Origin: Mesorhizobium sp. B2-7-2
GTDB taxonomy: Bacteria > Pseudomonadota > Alphaproteobacteria > Rhizobiales > Rhizobiaceae
Assembly (NCBI RefSeq): GCF_006440775.1
Contig: NZ_VFTZ01000020.1
Span: forward strand, 1-64,000
Direction: 5' to 3'
DNA length: 64,000 nucleotides
This document shows, piece by piece, positions 44,333 through 52,237 of this stretch. The notes under the pieces are model-generated. The model saw nothing but the letters and a program-made list of their open reading frames with translations. It ran no database searches and was not told the DNA's origin. How positions within the stretch are numbered: position 1 is the first letter of the stretch; each line of letters begins with the position of its first letter. A program made the position numbers and the translations under genes.

Positions 44333-44821
44333 ATGCTTCAATTATCCTTGCCGCAGGCCATGGCGAATGCGGACACGGTCATGGCCTCGGCCGAGCTTCC
44401 CGCCTCGCCGGACCAGGTTGGCGCCGCGCTGATAACCAGCGAGGTCGAGCGCTGGTGGGGTTCGCCCGAAACTTACCGCATGACCGGCTGGAACGCCGAT
44501 CTGCGCGTCGGCGGAAGCTGGCGTGTCACGGTGCGAACCGCCGACGGCAGGCACCTGCCCGCCGGCGGAGAGTTTCTCGAAATCGAGATGCCGCGCCGGA
44601 TCGTGCAGACGCGGCGCTACGACTGGGATCATCCGACGCTCGGCCGGCGCGAAACGACCCTCGCCTATCTGCTGGAGCCGATCGCTGGCGGCACGCGGCT
44701 CATCATCTGCCATGGCGGCTTCGCAGGTTTCCCGGACGCCGCGGCGGAACATGCCGAGGGATGGGCGCGGGTGCTTGGGTGGCTGCAAACATATTTTAGT
44801 GACGGACGGCAGGCGGCTTAG
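44333..44821 (+). CDS. SRPBCC (AHSA1-like) domain protein
   Basis: A 162-residue second SRPBCC protein: ASAELPASPDQVGAALITSE, VERWWGSPETYRMTGWNADL, EFLEIEMPRRIVQTRRYDWD and HAEGWARVLGWLQTYFSDGR. The start ATG at 44333 has AGAGGTGG just before it and was chosen over a TTG 21 bases upstream. It is the third gene of the ArsR operon and diverges clearly in sequence from its neighbour, so it may bind a different ligand. A family B repeat follows the stop. Confidence 0.88.
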   Translation: MLQLSLPQAMANADTVMASAELPASPDQVGAALITSEVERWWGSPETYRMTGWNADLRVGGSWRVTVRTADGRHLPAGGEFLEIEMPRRIVQTRRYDWDHPTLGRRETTLAYLLEPIAGGTRLIICHGGFAGFPDAAAEHAEGWARVLGWLQTYFSDGRQAA

Positions 44822-44827
44822 CGCCAC

Positions 44828-44973
44828 CTTCTCCCCTTGTGGGAGAAGGTGGATCGGCGCGCAGCGCCGAGACGGATGAGGGGTGTTCCAGCGGAGTGAG
44901 ACGTTGGCTTTCCCTGGAACACCCCTCATCCGTCGCCTTCGGCGACACCTTCCCCCACAAGGGGGGAAGGGGG
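44828..44973. repeat. Palindromic repeat, family B
   Basis: Arms CCTTCTCCCCTTGTGGGAGA and CCTTCCCCCACAAGGGGGGA flank GATGAGGGGTGTTCCAG and its inverse. It fills the space between two convergent genes. Confidence 0.85.
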
Positions 44974-44978
44974 AGCCC

Positions 44979-46145
44979 TCAGATCACATTCAGCTCCCTG
45001 AACGCCCGTCCCTCAGCCACCCGCTCATACCCGAATGCCCTGCAATCCACCGTCCGATACCCGCCATGCACGATGAGCTCGGCGATCGACTTCCCCGCCG
45101 CCGGCGCCTGCTGCAGGCCATGGCCGGAGAAGCCGTTGGCGAACAGGAAGTTTTCGACCTCCGGATGCGGGCCGATCACCGCGTTCTGGTCGAGCGTGTT
45201 GTAGTCGTAATGCCCGACCCAGGCGCGCGTCGGCTTGATCGCCTCGAAGACCGGGATGCGGGTGGCTAGGACCGGCCAGATCACCTCTTCGAACAGCGGC
45301 CACTCGACCTCGAAATCCGTCGGATCGGGCGCATGATCGCCTTCCTCCGGCTCGGCGCCGCCGGTGATGTAGACCGAGCCTTCGGGCCGCACATAGATGC
45401 CGGACGGATCGACCAGCAGCGGCATGTCGGCGAATTTGTCGCGCGCCTCGAAGACGAAGACGTTGCGCTTGCGCGGCTCGACCGGCAGCGCCAGCCCGGC
45501 AAAAGCCGCCACCTTGCCCGCGTTCGGCCCGGCCGCGTTGACGACGATGCCGGTTTCCAGCGTCTCGCCATTGTCGAGGCTTACGCTGGTGACGCGGTTG
45601 CCGTCACGCGCGATGGCGGTGACGGAGGCGGTGATGAGATCGATCTTCTTGTCGCGCAGCGCCTTGCGGAACAGCGTCAGCATCGCATGCGCGTCGAACC
45701 AGCCCTCGCCGCTGCGGCCAAAGGCGCCGGCGGAAATACCTTCGGTCGACAGCCACGCGAAACGCTGCGTCAGCTGCCCGGCATCCTCCAGCAGGATGTC
45801 GGCGCCCTCGGCGACCTGCGTCTCGTGATTGGCCTTGAGGATCGGCAGCCCGGCCTCGCCGGCGAGGATGAGATAGCCGCCCTCGCGAAAGCCGATATCG
45901 GCGTCGGCGCCGAAGGTTTCCTTCAGCCGCCGGAACAGTTTCAGCGTGAACTGCGACAGGCGGATGTTTTCAGGGATCGAGAATTGCTGGCGGATCGAGG
46001 CGCAGGACAAGGTCGTCGCCGCATGCGAGAATTGCGGATCGCGTTCGATCAGCGCGATGGACCCGGCAAAGCCCTCCTCGCGCAAATAATAGGCGACCGA
46101 GGACCCGACGATGGCTCCGCCGATGATGACGATATCGTAGCGCAC
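44979..46145 (-). CDS. FAD-dependent oxidoreductase (DAO family)
   Basis: A D-amino-acid-oxidase/sarcosine-oxidase-like flavoenzyme of 388 residues. The FAD motif is YDIVIIGGAIVGSSVAYYLR, then the ribityl-contact GFREGGYLILAG, VVNAAGPNAGKVAAFAGL, YVRPEGSVYITGG and FANGFSGHGLQQAPAAGKSI at the C-terminus, all standard. Substrate unknown; amino acids or N-methyl amines are typical. I chose the GTG at 46145 (VRYDIVIIGG) with GGAGAGCC upstream; an ATG nine codons earlier is possible. It lies downstream of a two-component system. Confidence 0.88.
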   Translation of the reverse strand: MRYDIVIIGGAIVGSSVAYYLREEGFAGSIALIERDPQFSHAATTLSCASIRQQFSIPENIRLSQFTLKLFRRLKETFGADADIGFREGGYLILAGEAGLPILKANHETQVAEGADILLEDAGQLTQRFAWLSTEGISAGAFGRSGEGWFDAHAMLTLFRKALRDKKIDLITASVTAIARDGNRVTSVSLDNGETLETGIVVNAAGPNAGKVAAFAGLALPVEPRKRNVFVFEARDKFADMPLLVDPSGIYVRPEGSVYITGGAEPEEGDHAPDPTDFEVEWPLFEEVIWPVLATRIPVFEAIKPTRAWVGHYDYNTLDQNAVIGPHPEVENFLFANGFSGHGLQQAPAAGKSIAELIVHGGYRTVDCRAFGYERVAEGRAFRELNVI

Positions 46146-46220
46146 GCTTTCGGCTCTCCAGTTCCAGGGCATGATCCTGCGACGCAGGCACCGGTTCTTC
46201 GGACAGGATCACGCTCGAAT

Positions 46221-47792
46221 TCAAACGACCGGCAAATCGATCTCGAAGCGCGTGCCGCGCTCGGAGTCAACCAGCCTGATCGTGCCATCATGCGCTTTCA
46301 GGAGGGCCAGCACGATGCCGAGCCCCATGCCGGTGCCGCCGGTCTCGCGCCTCGTGGTGAAGAAGGGCTCGAAGATCCTGGCGCGGTTGGCGGCCGAGAT
46401 CCCGTCGCCGTCGTCGCCGATCTGGACCGACGCGCGCTCGCTATCGGCTGAAGCATGGATCGCCACCTGTCGGGCGCCATGTCGTGCCGAATTGTCGATG
46501 AGATTGGCGAGCACGATGCCGAGATTCTCGGCCGAGATGCCGAGCCTGATATCGCCGCCGCCGTCAAGCCGCGCTTCCAGCCTTGTGTCGACCGGCAAGG
46601 ATGCCAACGCGGCATGAAGCGTCGTGTTTTCGCCGCTCGGTTCCAGATTTTCAGCGCGCGCCAGGTCAAGCAGCCGGCGCACCAGGAGATTGAGCCGCCC
46701 GGCGTCGGTGACGATGTTGTTGGAGAAACGCTTGCGCTCGGCCTCGTCCATCGCGCCGCCGGAATCGCGAAGCAGCTCCGCCGCGCCCTGGATCGCCGTC
46801 AGCGGCGATTTCAGCTCATGCGAGACATGGGTGGCGAAGGTCTGGATGCTGTCGGAGCGCGCCTGCAGTTTTTGCGCCATGTCGAGGAACGCCGCCGAGA
46901 GCGCTGCCATCTCGCGCGTGCCGTGATGGGCGAGCGGCCGGATCGCCTCGCGGTCGCCGGCGGCGATGCGCTTCGTCCGCTCGATCAGCGCGTAGATCGG
47001 CCGGCTGACGGTGCGGATGAACACCAGCGCGATCAACAGCGTGCCGCCGAGGATGGCGATCGCCGCCAACGTCACCTTGCCGCGCTCGCCATAGAGGTGC
47101 TTGACGATGTTGTTCGGCGTTCGCGACAGATAGACCACGCCCGCGACCCGGCCGTCGAGCTCGACCGGCAGGGCGACGAAGACGCGCACCCTGGTGCCGC
47201 GGCTCACCGAGTAGAGCGGCGGCGGCGGCTGGTCGGGAATGCGCAGCCTGAGCGCGCTAGCATAGGCGCCTGAAAGCGCGGTCCGCACCTCTTCGATTTT
47301 GCCGAGCGACTGGCCGACCTCGTCGCCGCCGGCGATCACCACGCCGCGCGGGTCGAGCAGGCGGAAGCCGGCAAGCGTCGTTTTCTGCGTCTCGTCGAGG
47401 ATGCCGTCGAGCCGCGCGCCTATTGCCGCGAAGGTCGGATCGGCGGTGGCGGGAAGCGCCGCCGGGCGCGTCGGCATGACATCGTCCGAGGCAAGGTCGA
47501 GGCGCGGCTCGATCGGATCATAGGGATAGTTGTTGTCCCTTGCCGGATCGGCCGAGATCGGCGACCCCAGTTTTTCCTGGGGAATGCCGGCAGCACGCAC
47601 CTCCCGGGCATAGACGGCGGCGGCGACCGCGCCTTGCGCGATCAGCTCGCCCTCGGTCTGGCGGATCAGCTGGTTCTCATAGAGCCGGAAGAAGAACAGC
47701 CCGACCAGCGGCAGCGCCATCACCAGGATGAGGATGACGACAACGACGGTGGCAAGCCTGGGCCGCCACTTCTCCTTGCTCAACCACCGCAT
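46221..47792 (-). CDS. Sensor histidine kinase
   Basis: A 523-residue membrane kinase with a transmembrane helix at about 14-36, a periplasmic sensor of about 200 residues, a second helix at about 240-260 and a HAMP-like linker (RPIYALIERTKRIAAGD). HisKA carries the phospho-acceptor His325 (HVSHELKSPLTAIQGAAELL). The HATPase domain shows NLIDNSARHG, DDGDGISAANRARIFEPFFT and GTGMGLGIVLALL. It overlaps the response-regulator gene by 13 bases and is co-expressed with it. The signal is unknown; the sensor domain has a Cache-like FRLLDPRGVVIAGGDE strand. Confidence 0.93.
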   Translation of the reverse strand: MRWLSKEKWRPRLATVVVVILILVMALPLVGLFFFRLYENQLIRQTEGELIAQGAVAAAVYAREVRAAGIPQEKLGSPISADPARDNNYPYDPIEPRLDLASDDVMPTRPAALPATADPTFAAIGARLDGILDETQKTTLAGFRLLDPRGVVIAGGDEVGQSLGKIEEVRTALSGAYASALRLRIPDQPPPPLYSVSRGTRVRVFVALPVELDGRVAGVVYLSRTPNNIVKHLYGERGKVTLAAIAILGGTLLIALVFIRTVSRPIYALIERTKRIAAGDREAIRPLAHHGTREMAALSAAFLDMAQKLQARSDSIQTFATHVSHELKSPLTAIQGAAELLRDSGGAMDEAERKRFSNNIVTDAGRLNLLVRRLLDLARAENLEPSGENTTLHAALASLPVDTRLEARLDGGGDIRLGISAENLGIVLANLIDNSARHGARQVAIHASADSERASVQIGDDGDGISAANRARIFEPFFTTRRETGGTGMGLGIVLALLKAHDGTIRLVDSERGTRFEIDLPVV

Positions 47793-48478
47793 CGGCCGAG
47801 CCGGAAACCAACGCCGTGCACCGTGGCTATCGCATCGAGACAGCCGACCGCCGCCAGCTTGGCCCGCACATTGCGGATATGGCTGTCGACCGTGCGCTCC
47901 GAGACATGGATGTTCGAGGCATAGGCATTGGCCATCACCGCCTCGCGGCCAAGCACATGCTGCGGGCGGGCGAGGAAGCCTTTCAGGATCGCGAATTCGA
48001 TCGCCGTCAAGGTGAGCGGCTTGCCTTCGAAGCTCGCTTCATGGCTTGACGGGACGAGCATGAGCTTGCCATGCACGAATTGACGGTCGTCGGCTTCTTC
48101 TTCGACCGGCGCCGGACGCGCGCGCCGCAGGATGACGTTGACGCGGGCGACCAGCTCGCGCGGGCTGAACGGTTTCGTCACATAATCGTCGCCGCCCATC
48201 TCCAGCCCGAGCACCCGGTCGATCTCCTCATCGCGCGCGGACAAAAACAGCACCGGTACATCGGACTTTTGCCGCAGCCTGCGGCAGACCTCCAGCCCGT
48301 CCATCTCCGGCATGCCGATATCGAGCACGATGAGGTCGGGCGCGCGGCGCTCGACCGCTTGCAGCGCCGCTGCGCCGTCGGCGACGGCGGCCGTCTTCAT
48401 GCCGGCCTTTTCCAGCGCGAAGCAGATGATCTCGCGGATATGCGGGTCGTCGTCGGCGACAAGGATGTTGTGCGGCAT
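47780..48478 (-). CDS. OmpR-type response regulator
   Basis: A 232-residue DNA-binding response regulator. The receiver domain has the acidic pocket ADDDP, phospho-acceptor Asp53 (DLIVLDIGMPEMDG) and VTKPFSPRELVARV. The winged helix follows from about 135 (LTLTAIEFAILKGFLARPQH, VSERTVDSHIRNVRAKL). The start at 48478 (MPHNILVADDDP) is the normal one. It is the first gene of a pair with the downstream histidine kinase, and possibly drives the FAD oxidoreductase gene further down. Confidence 0.93.
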   Translation of the reverse strand: MPHNILVADDDPHIREIICFALEKAGMKTAAVADGAAALQAVERRAPDLIVLDIGMPEMDGLEVCRRLRQKSDVPVLFLSARDEEIDRVLGLEMGGDDYVTKPFSPRELVARVNVILRRARPAPVEEEADDRQFVHGKLMLVPSSHEASFEGKPLTLTAIEFAILKGFLARPQHVLGREAVMANAYASNIHVSERTVDSHIRNVRAKLAAVGCLDAIATVHGVGFRLGRCGG

Positions 48479-49165
48479 GAAGTCAGCGGCCCAGCGCGTA
48501 AGGTTGGATGACGGCAGGATTAGAGCAATTCCAGGCAAAAGTGCGAAATTGTTTTCGGTCCGGAGCTGCATCGGGACAAGGAGATGAATCGACAAAGGCT
48601 TCGGGGCATTTGCGCATGCCTGGGCAGAGCCCATGGCAAGCTGGCAAAGAGCGTCATCGCCGGGCCGTCCTCGGAACGTCCGCTCCCACCATGCGGAGCG
48701 ACCTCGGGGCGAAAAGCAGGATGCCTGCCTCATGGCATGGCCTTTGCGGCTCGACGAGCCACCAGCCTTCGTTGCGGAGCCGGCGCGGCAGCGACCAGCG
48801 GGATTTATGAGGCGTTCGCATGCCGCCGGTTTCGCCGGCCCATGCGGAAAGCGCGCGGCGGAATCCCGGAGCTTTTCAGCAAGAATTTGCAGATTTGGTG
48901 CAGAGGCAATCGCCAGATATTGGCGCTGCTCCTCACCTGCCTGCCGGCATCCTCTCCCCGTATAGTGACGGGGAGAGGGGAACACTCCCGCCGCCGATTT
49001 CGCCAATCGTCAACGTTGCAAGGAGAGCGGCGAGGCTGCGGCCAGCCCCTTCTCCCGTCACTATACGGGGAGAAGTGCCCGGCAGGGCGATGAGGGGCAG
49101 CGCAGGTATTTCGGCAGATAGCCTGCGTACTTGCTTCGCTTGAACTCACCCGGCATAGATCGGCC
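48479..49165. other. Long intergenic region with repeats
   Basis: A family D variant (48521-48562, GAGCAATTCCAGGCAAAAGT) starts the region. A pair of arms at 48946-49100 (CTCTCCCCGTATAGTGACGG, CTTCTCCCGTCACTATACGG) ends it, with TTTCGCCAATCGTCAACG between them. The 380 bases between, 48570-48945, have coding-like composition on both strands, but I can assign no gene or relic. Confidence 0.6.
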
Positions 49166-50044
49166 ATGGCTCAAGAACCCTACCGCCCGCGCCGTTCGGT
49201 GCTCTACATTCCCGCCTCGAACGACAAGGCGCTCGCCAAGATCGGCTCCTTGGCCTGCGACGCCGTCATCATCGATCTCGAGGATGCCGTCCTGCCCGCC
49301 GGCAAAAAAGCCGCGCGCGACAAGGTCGCCGGCATTCTCGCCGGGCGCGAACGACGCTGCGAGATGGTGGTGCGCATCAATCCTTTGGCCAGCGAATGGG
49401 GCACCCATGACCTCCTGGCAGTGGCCAAAGCCGAGCCCGACGGCATTCTTCTGCCCAAGATCGCCACGCCGCGCGATATCCTCGAGGCCGGCGACCTGCT
49501 CGACGACAATTTCGCGCCGGACAGCGTGAAACTATGGGCGATGGTCGAGACGCCCAGGGCGCTGCTCAACATCGGCGCCATTGCCGAACTCGGCCGCGAT
49601 CCGGCTTCGAGGCTGGCTTGTTTCGTAACCGGAACGAATGACCTGATGAAGGCGACCGGCATCCTGGCGACACCCGATCGGCGCTATCTGATGCCGTGGC
49701 TGATGCAGCTGGTGCTCGCGGCGCGGGCCGGCGGCCTCGACGTCATCGACGGCGTCGCCAATGATTTTCGCGATCTCGACGCTTTTGCCGGCGAATGCGC
49801 CGACGGGGCCGCCATGGGCTTTGACGGCAAGTCTCTGATCCACCCCGCCCAGATCGAGCCGGCGAACCGCGCCTTTTCGCCGTCGCCCGAGAGGCTGGCT
49901 GCGGCCCGTGCGATCAAGGATGCGTTCGCGCGGCCCGAGAATGCCGGCAAGGGCGTGATTGCGATGGACGGCCGCATGGTCGAACGGCTGCATCTGGCGG
50001 AAGCCGAGAAACTTCTGGCGAAGGCCACGATCATCGGCGCATGA
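49166..50044 (+). CDS. HpcH/HpaI aldolase/citrate lyase (CitE-like) family protein
   Basis: A CoA-ester lyase-type TIM barrel of 292 residues: RRSVLYIPASNDKALAKIGS, CDAVIIDLEDAVLPAGKKAA (metal-binding Glu/Asp), VRINPLASEWG, KLWAMVETPRALLNIG, and GFDGKSLIHPAQIEPANRAF at the C-terminus. Relatives cleave citramalyl-, malyl- or beta-methylmalyl-CoA, but which one is not readable. No CitD/CitF subunits are nearby, so it is not a citrate lyase complex. A DUF1737 gene follows. Confidence 0.9.
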   Translation: MAQEPYRPRRSVLYIPASNDKALAKIGSLACDAVIIDLEDAVLPAGKKAARDKVAGILAGRERRCEMVVRINPLASEWGTHDLLAVAKAEPDGILLPKIATPRDILEAGDLLDDNFAPDSVKLWAMVETPRALLNIGAIAELGRDPASRLACFVTGTNDLMKATGILATPDRRYLMPWLMQLVLAARAGGLDVIDGVANDFRDLDAFAGECADGAAMGFDGKSLIHPAQIEPANRAFSPSPERLAAARAIKDAFARPENAGKGVIAMDGRMVERLHLAEAEKLLAKATIIGA

Positions 50045-50073
50045 TGCACCGGTATTCAAGATAGGCTCGATAA

Positions 50074-50280
50074 ATGAAACTCTACCGCTTTCTGTCCGGT
50101 CCGGACGATTCGACTTTCTGCCACAAGGTGACGGCAGCCCTGAACAAGGGCTGGCACCTGTTCGGCTCGCCGACCTATGCCTTTGACAAAAAAACCAAGT
50201 CGATGCGCTGCGGCCAGGCCGTGGTGAAGGATGTCGAAGGCCAGGACTACGGCCCGGACACCAAGCTCAGCGACTGGTAA
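50074..50280 (+). CDS. DUF1737 domain protein
   Basis: A 68-residue protein matching DUF1737: MKLYRFLSGPDDSTFCHKVT, AALNKGWHLFGSPTYAFDKK and MRCGQAVVKDVEG. Function unknown. It starts 29 bases after the CitE-like gene on the same strand and could be co-transcribed. It is soluble, with no signal sequence. Confidence 0.82.
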   Translation: MKLYRFLSGPDDSTFCHKVTAALNKGWHLFGSPTYAFDKKTKSMRCGQAVVKDVEGQDYGPDTKLSDW

Positions 50281-50302
50281 AAGGGCGGCGCCCCTCCGAC
50301 TT

Positions 50303-50521
50303 CGTCATCCTAGGGCGGAGCGACGCGAAGCGGAGCGCAGACCCTAGGATCCATGCCGTTACGTCTGCCGAAGAGTGCTGCGATCGAGAATAAAAACCCG
50401 TTCTGGGATGCTCTCGTAAGGTAAAACAACGTCTGAACCGCTGCAACGTTCACATGTCACGGCATGTATCCTAGGGTCTACGCGCGTCGCTTCGCTCCTT
50501 GCTCCGCCCTAGGATGACGAG
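50303..50521. repeat. Family C paired-arm repeat, long centre
   Basis: Left arm TCATCCTAGGGCGGAGCGAC to CCTAGGATCCATGCCGTTAC, a centre of about 90 bases, right arm GTCACGGCATGTATCCTAGG to CCTAGGATGACGAG. Confidence 0.85.
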
Positions 50522-50544
50522 TGCCTGGGATGGCGATGTGGCTC

Positions 50545-50982
50545 TCACCCCGCCGCCGCCTGCTCCGCCGCCTCCTCGATCCGCTCCATGTCGTCGTCCG
50601 ACAGGCCGAAATGGTGGCCGATCTCATGGATCAGCACATGGGTGACGATGTCGCCCATCGTCTCTTCATTCTCGGCCCAGTAGTCGAGGATGGCGCGGCG
50701 GTAGAGCGTGATGCGGTTGGGACCTTCGCCGGTCTGCGGATTCCAGCGCTCGGCGATGCCGCGCCCCTCGAACAGGCCGAGCAGGTCGAAGGGCGTCTCC
50801 AGCGACAGATCGTCCATGATCTCGTCGGTCGGGAACTCGGCGATCTGGATGATGATCTCGCCGGTGAGCTTGCGGAACTCGTCCGGCAGATGAGCATAGG
50901 CCTCCAGCGCCAGAAGCTCCATCTCGTCCATCGACGGCGAGAGCTGGTCATGCCAGGTGCGGGTCTTGTAGATGCGGGCCAT
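50545..50982 (-). CDS. Zincin-like metallopeptidase family protein
   Basis: A 145-residue minimal metalloprotease-fold protein. The zinc motif is in VTHVLIHEIGHHFGLSDDDM (HExxH with a downstream Asp). The N-terminal part MARIYKTRTWHDQLSPSMDE and FDLLGLFEGRGIAERW are typical of this small family (DUF1025/Zincin_1). Proteolytic activity is inferred from the motif only. It stands alone, divergent from the imuA-imuB-dnaE2 cassette. Confidence 0.88.
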   Translation of the reverse strand: MARIYKTRTWHDQLSPSMDEMELLALEAYAHLPDEFRKLTGEIIIQIAEFPTDEIMDDLSLETPFDLLGLFEGRGIAERWNPQTGEGPNRITLYRRAILDYWAENEETMGDIVTHVLIHEIGHHFGLSDDDMERIEEAAEQAAAG

Positions 50983-51128
50983 GAAATGTCCTTTAATCCC
51001 GGCATATAGGCTTTCACGCCGATTGAGGCAAATGGACCGGCTGGGGTGTTCGCTTTCAGGGTAAAAGACGAAGGAATAAATTCCTTATGACTCTGCTTGA
51101 CTCTTCCGGGCCCCTCTGGAATCTATAG

Positions 51129-51143
51129 GAACATAACAGGAAC
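51129..51143 (+). promoter_or_regulatory. LexA (SOS) box
   Basis: GAAC ATAACAG GAAC, a direct GAAC-N7-GAAC repeat, is the alphaproteobacterial LexA site. It is 23 bases upstream of the imuA ATG and overlaps the promoter region (TTGACT ... ATCTAT). It predicts DNA-damage induction of the cassette. Confidence 0.9.
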
Positions 51144-51166
51144 AATTGCTGCTGGAAGTGAACGTC

Positions 51167-52237
51167 ATGGCGATGAGCGCCGTGGCGCGGGACACTGTTT
51201 TTGCCCTGCGCCGCCAGATCGCGAAGATCGAGGGAACGCTGCCCGAGCGCCTGCAGGCGCCCTCGGGGTGCGCGCCCGGAGCAATTCCAGGAAAAGTGCG
51301 GAGCAGTTTTCCGTCCGGAATTGCGCAAAACCAGACATCCAACGATGCCGCCGGGCCGGACATGACAATTGTCCGGCGCGGCCTTGCCGTGGCTTCGGCG
51401 GACGCCTTCCTCCACACCGGCATCGATCGCCTCGACGCCGCGCTCGGCGGCGGCCTGCCCAAGGCGGCGCTCAGCGAAATCCATGGTCTGGAGACCCGCG
51501 ATGCCGGCGCCGTTGCCGGCTTCGCGCTGTCGCTCGTAAGTCTGGTCCTCAGAGAAAAGCAGGGTCTGCCGATCCTCTGGGTCGGCACGACGGAAATCTT
51601 CCACGAGGCCGGCATGCCCTATGCCAGTGGCCTTCATGCCCTGTTCGGCGTCGAGCCGGGGCAATTGCTGTTTTCCGAGGCGCCGAAGCTGCTCGACGCG
51701 CTGTGGATCGCCGAGGAGGCCGCCCGCATGACGGCCTTTGCCGCGGTCATCCTCGAGATCCGCGGCAGTCCGCGGCTTCTCGACCTCACCGCCACGCGCC
51801 GGCTGCATGCGCGGGCCCGGAGCGCCGGCCGCCCGCTGCTGTTGCTGCGCCAGGCCGGCGAGGCCGATCCCACCGCCGCTCCGGTGCGCCTCATCGTTTC
51901 GGCGGCGCCCGCGGCAAGCCGCGAGACCCTCGCCGGGCCGCTCGCCGGCTCGATCGGCCGCCCCGCCTTCAAAGTCGATATCGGCAAGAGCCGCACGGCC
52001 CTGCCTGGACAGTTCACACTGGAGTGGAACCCCAATGAGCACGCTTTTGCAGAAAGAACAGAGAATTCTGTCGCTGTGGTTCCCGCATCTGGCCGCGGAG
52101 CGGATCCTGCGCCAGCGTCTGGGGCGGTCCTGGCGTTCCCGGCCCTCGCATCGCCTGCCGTCGCCTCAGCCGCCGCTGGTGATCAGCCATCGCGACAACA
52201 ACACCCAGCGCATCGCAGCCCTCGACGAGCGGGCTGA
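51167..52237 (+). CDS. imuA: SOS mutagenesis protein ImuA
   Basis: RecA-like accessory protein of the ImuA-ImuB-DnaE2 translesion synthesis cassette. The 356 residues begin AVARDTVFALRRQIAKIEGT. The core is TGIDRLDAALGGGLPKAALS, ETRDAGAVAGFALSLVSLVL and FSEAPKLLDALWIAEEAARM. Two oddities are present. A palindromic repeat inserted at 51279-51331 adds GAIPGKVRSSFPSGIAQN in frame near residue 38, and the C-terminus overlaps imuB by 203 bases. The start at 51167 follows GGAAGTGAACGTC. A LexA box lies upstream. Confidence 0.9.
   Translation: MAMSAVARDTVFALRRQIAKIEGTLPERLQAPSGCAPGAIPGKVRSSFPSGIAQNQTSNDAAGPDMTIVRRGLAVASADAFLHTGIDRLDAALGGGLPKAALSEIHGLETRDAGAVAGFALSLVSLVLREKQGLPILWVGTTEIFHEAGMPYASGLHALFGVEPGQLLFSEAPKLLDALWIAEEAARMTAFAAVILEIRGSPRLLDLTATRRLHARARSAGRPLLLLRQAGEADPTAAPVRLIVSAAPAASRETLAGPLAGSIGRPAFKVDIGKSRTALPGQFTLEWNPNEHAFAERTENSVAVVPASGRGADPAPASGAVLAFPALASPAVASAAAGDQPSRQQHPAHRSPRRAG
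51279..51331. repeat. Family D palindromic repeat inside imuA
   Basis: GAGCAATTCCAGGAAAAGTG, then CAGTTTTCCGTCCGGAATTG and CGCAAAACC, nearly the same as the intergenic copy at 8897. It is read through in frame, encoding GAIPGKVRSSFPSGIAQN. Confidence 0.9.

Noticed and set aside
48570..48945. Gene or pseudogene upstream of the response regulator
   Set aside because: Frames are open on both strands but no recognisable protein segment or start signal was found.
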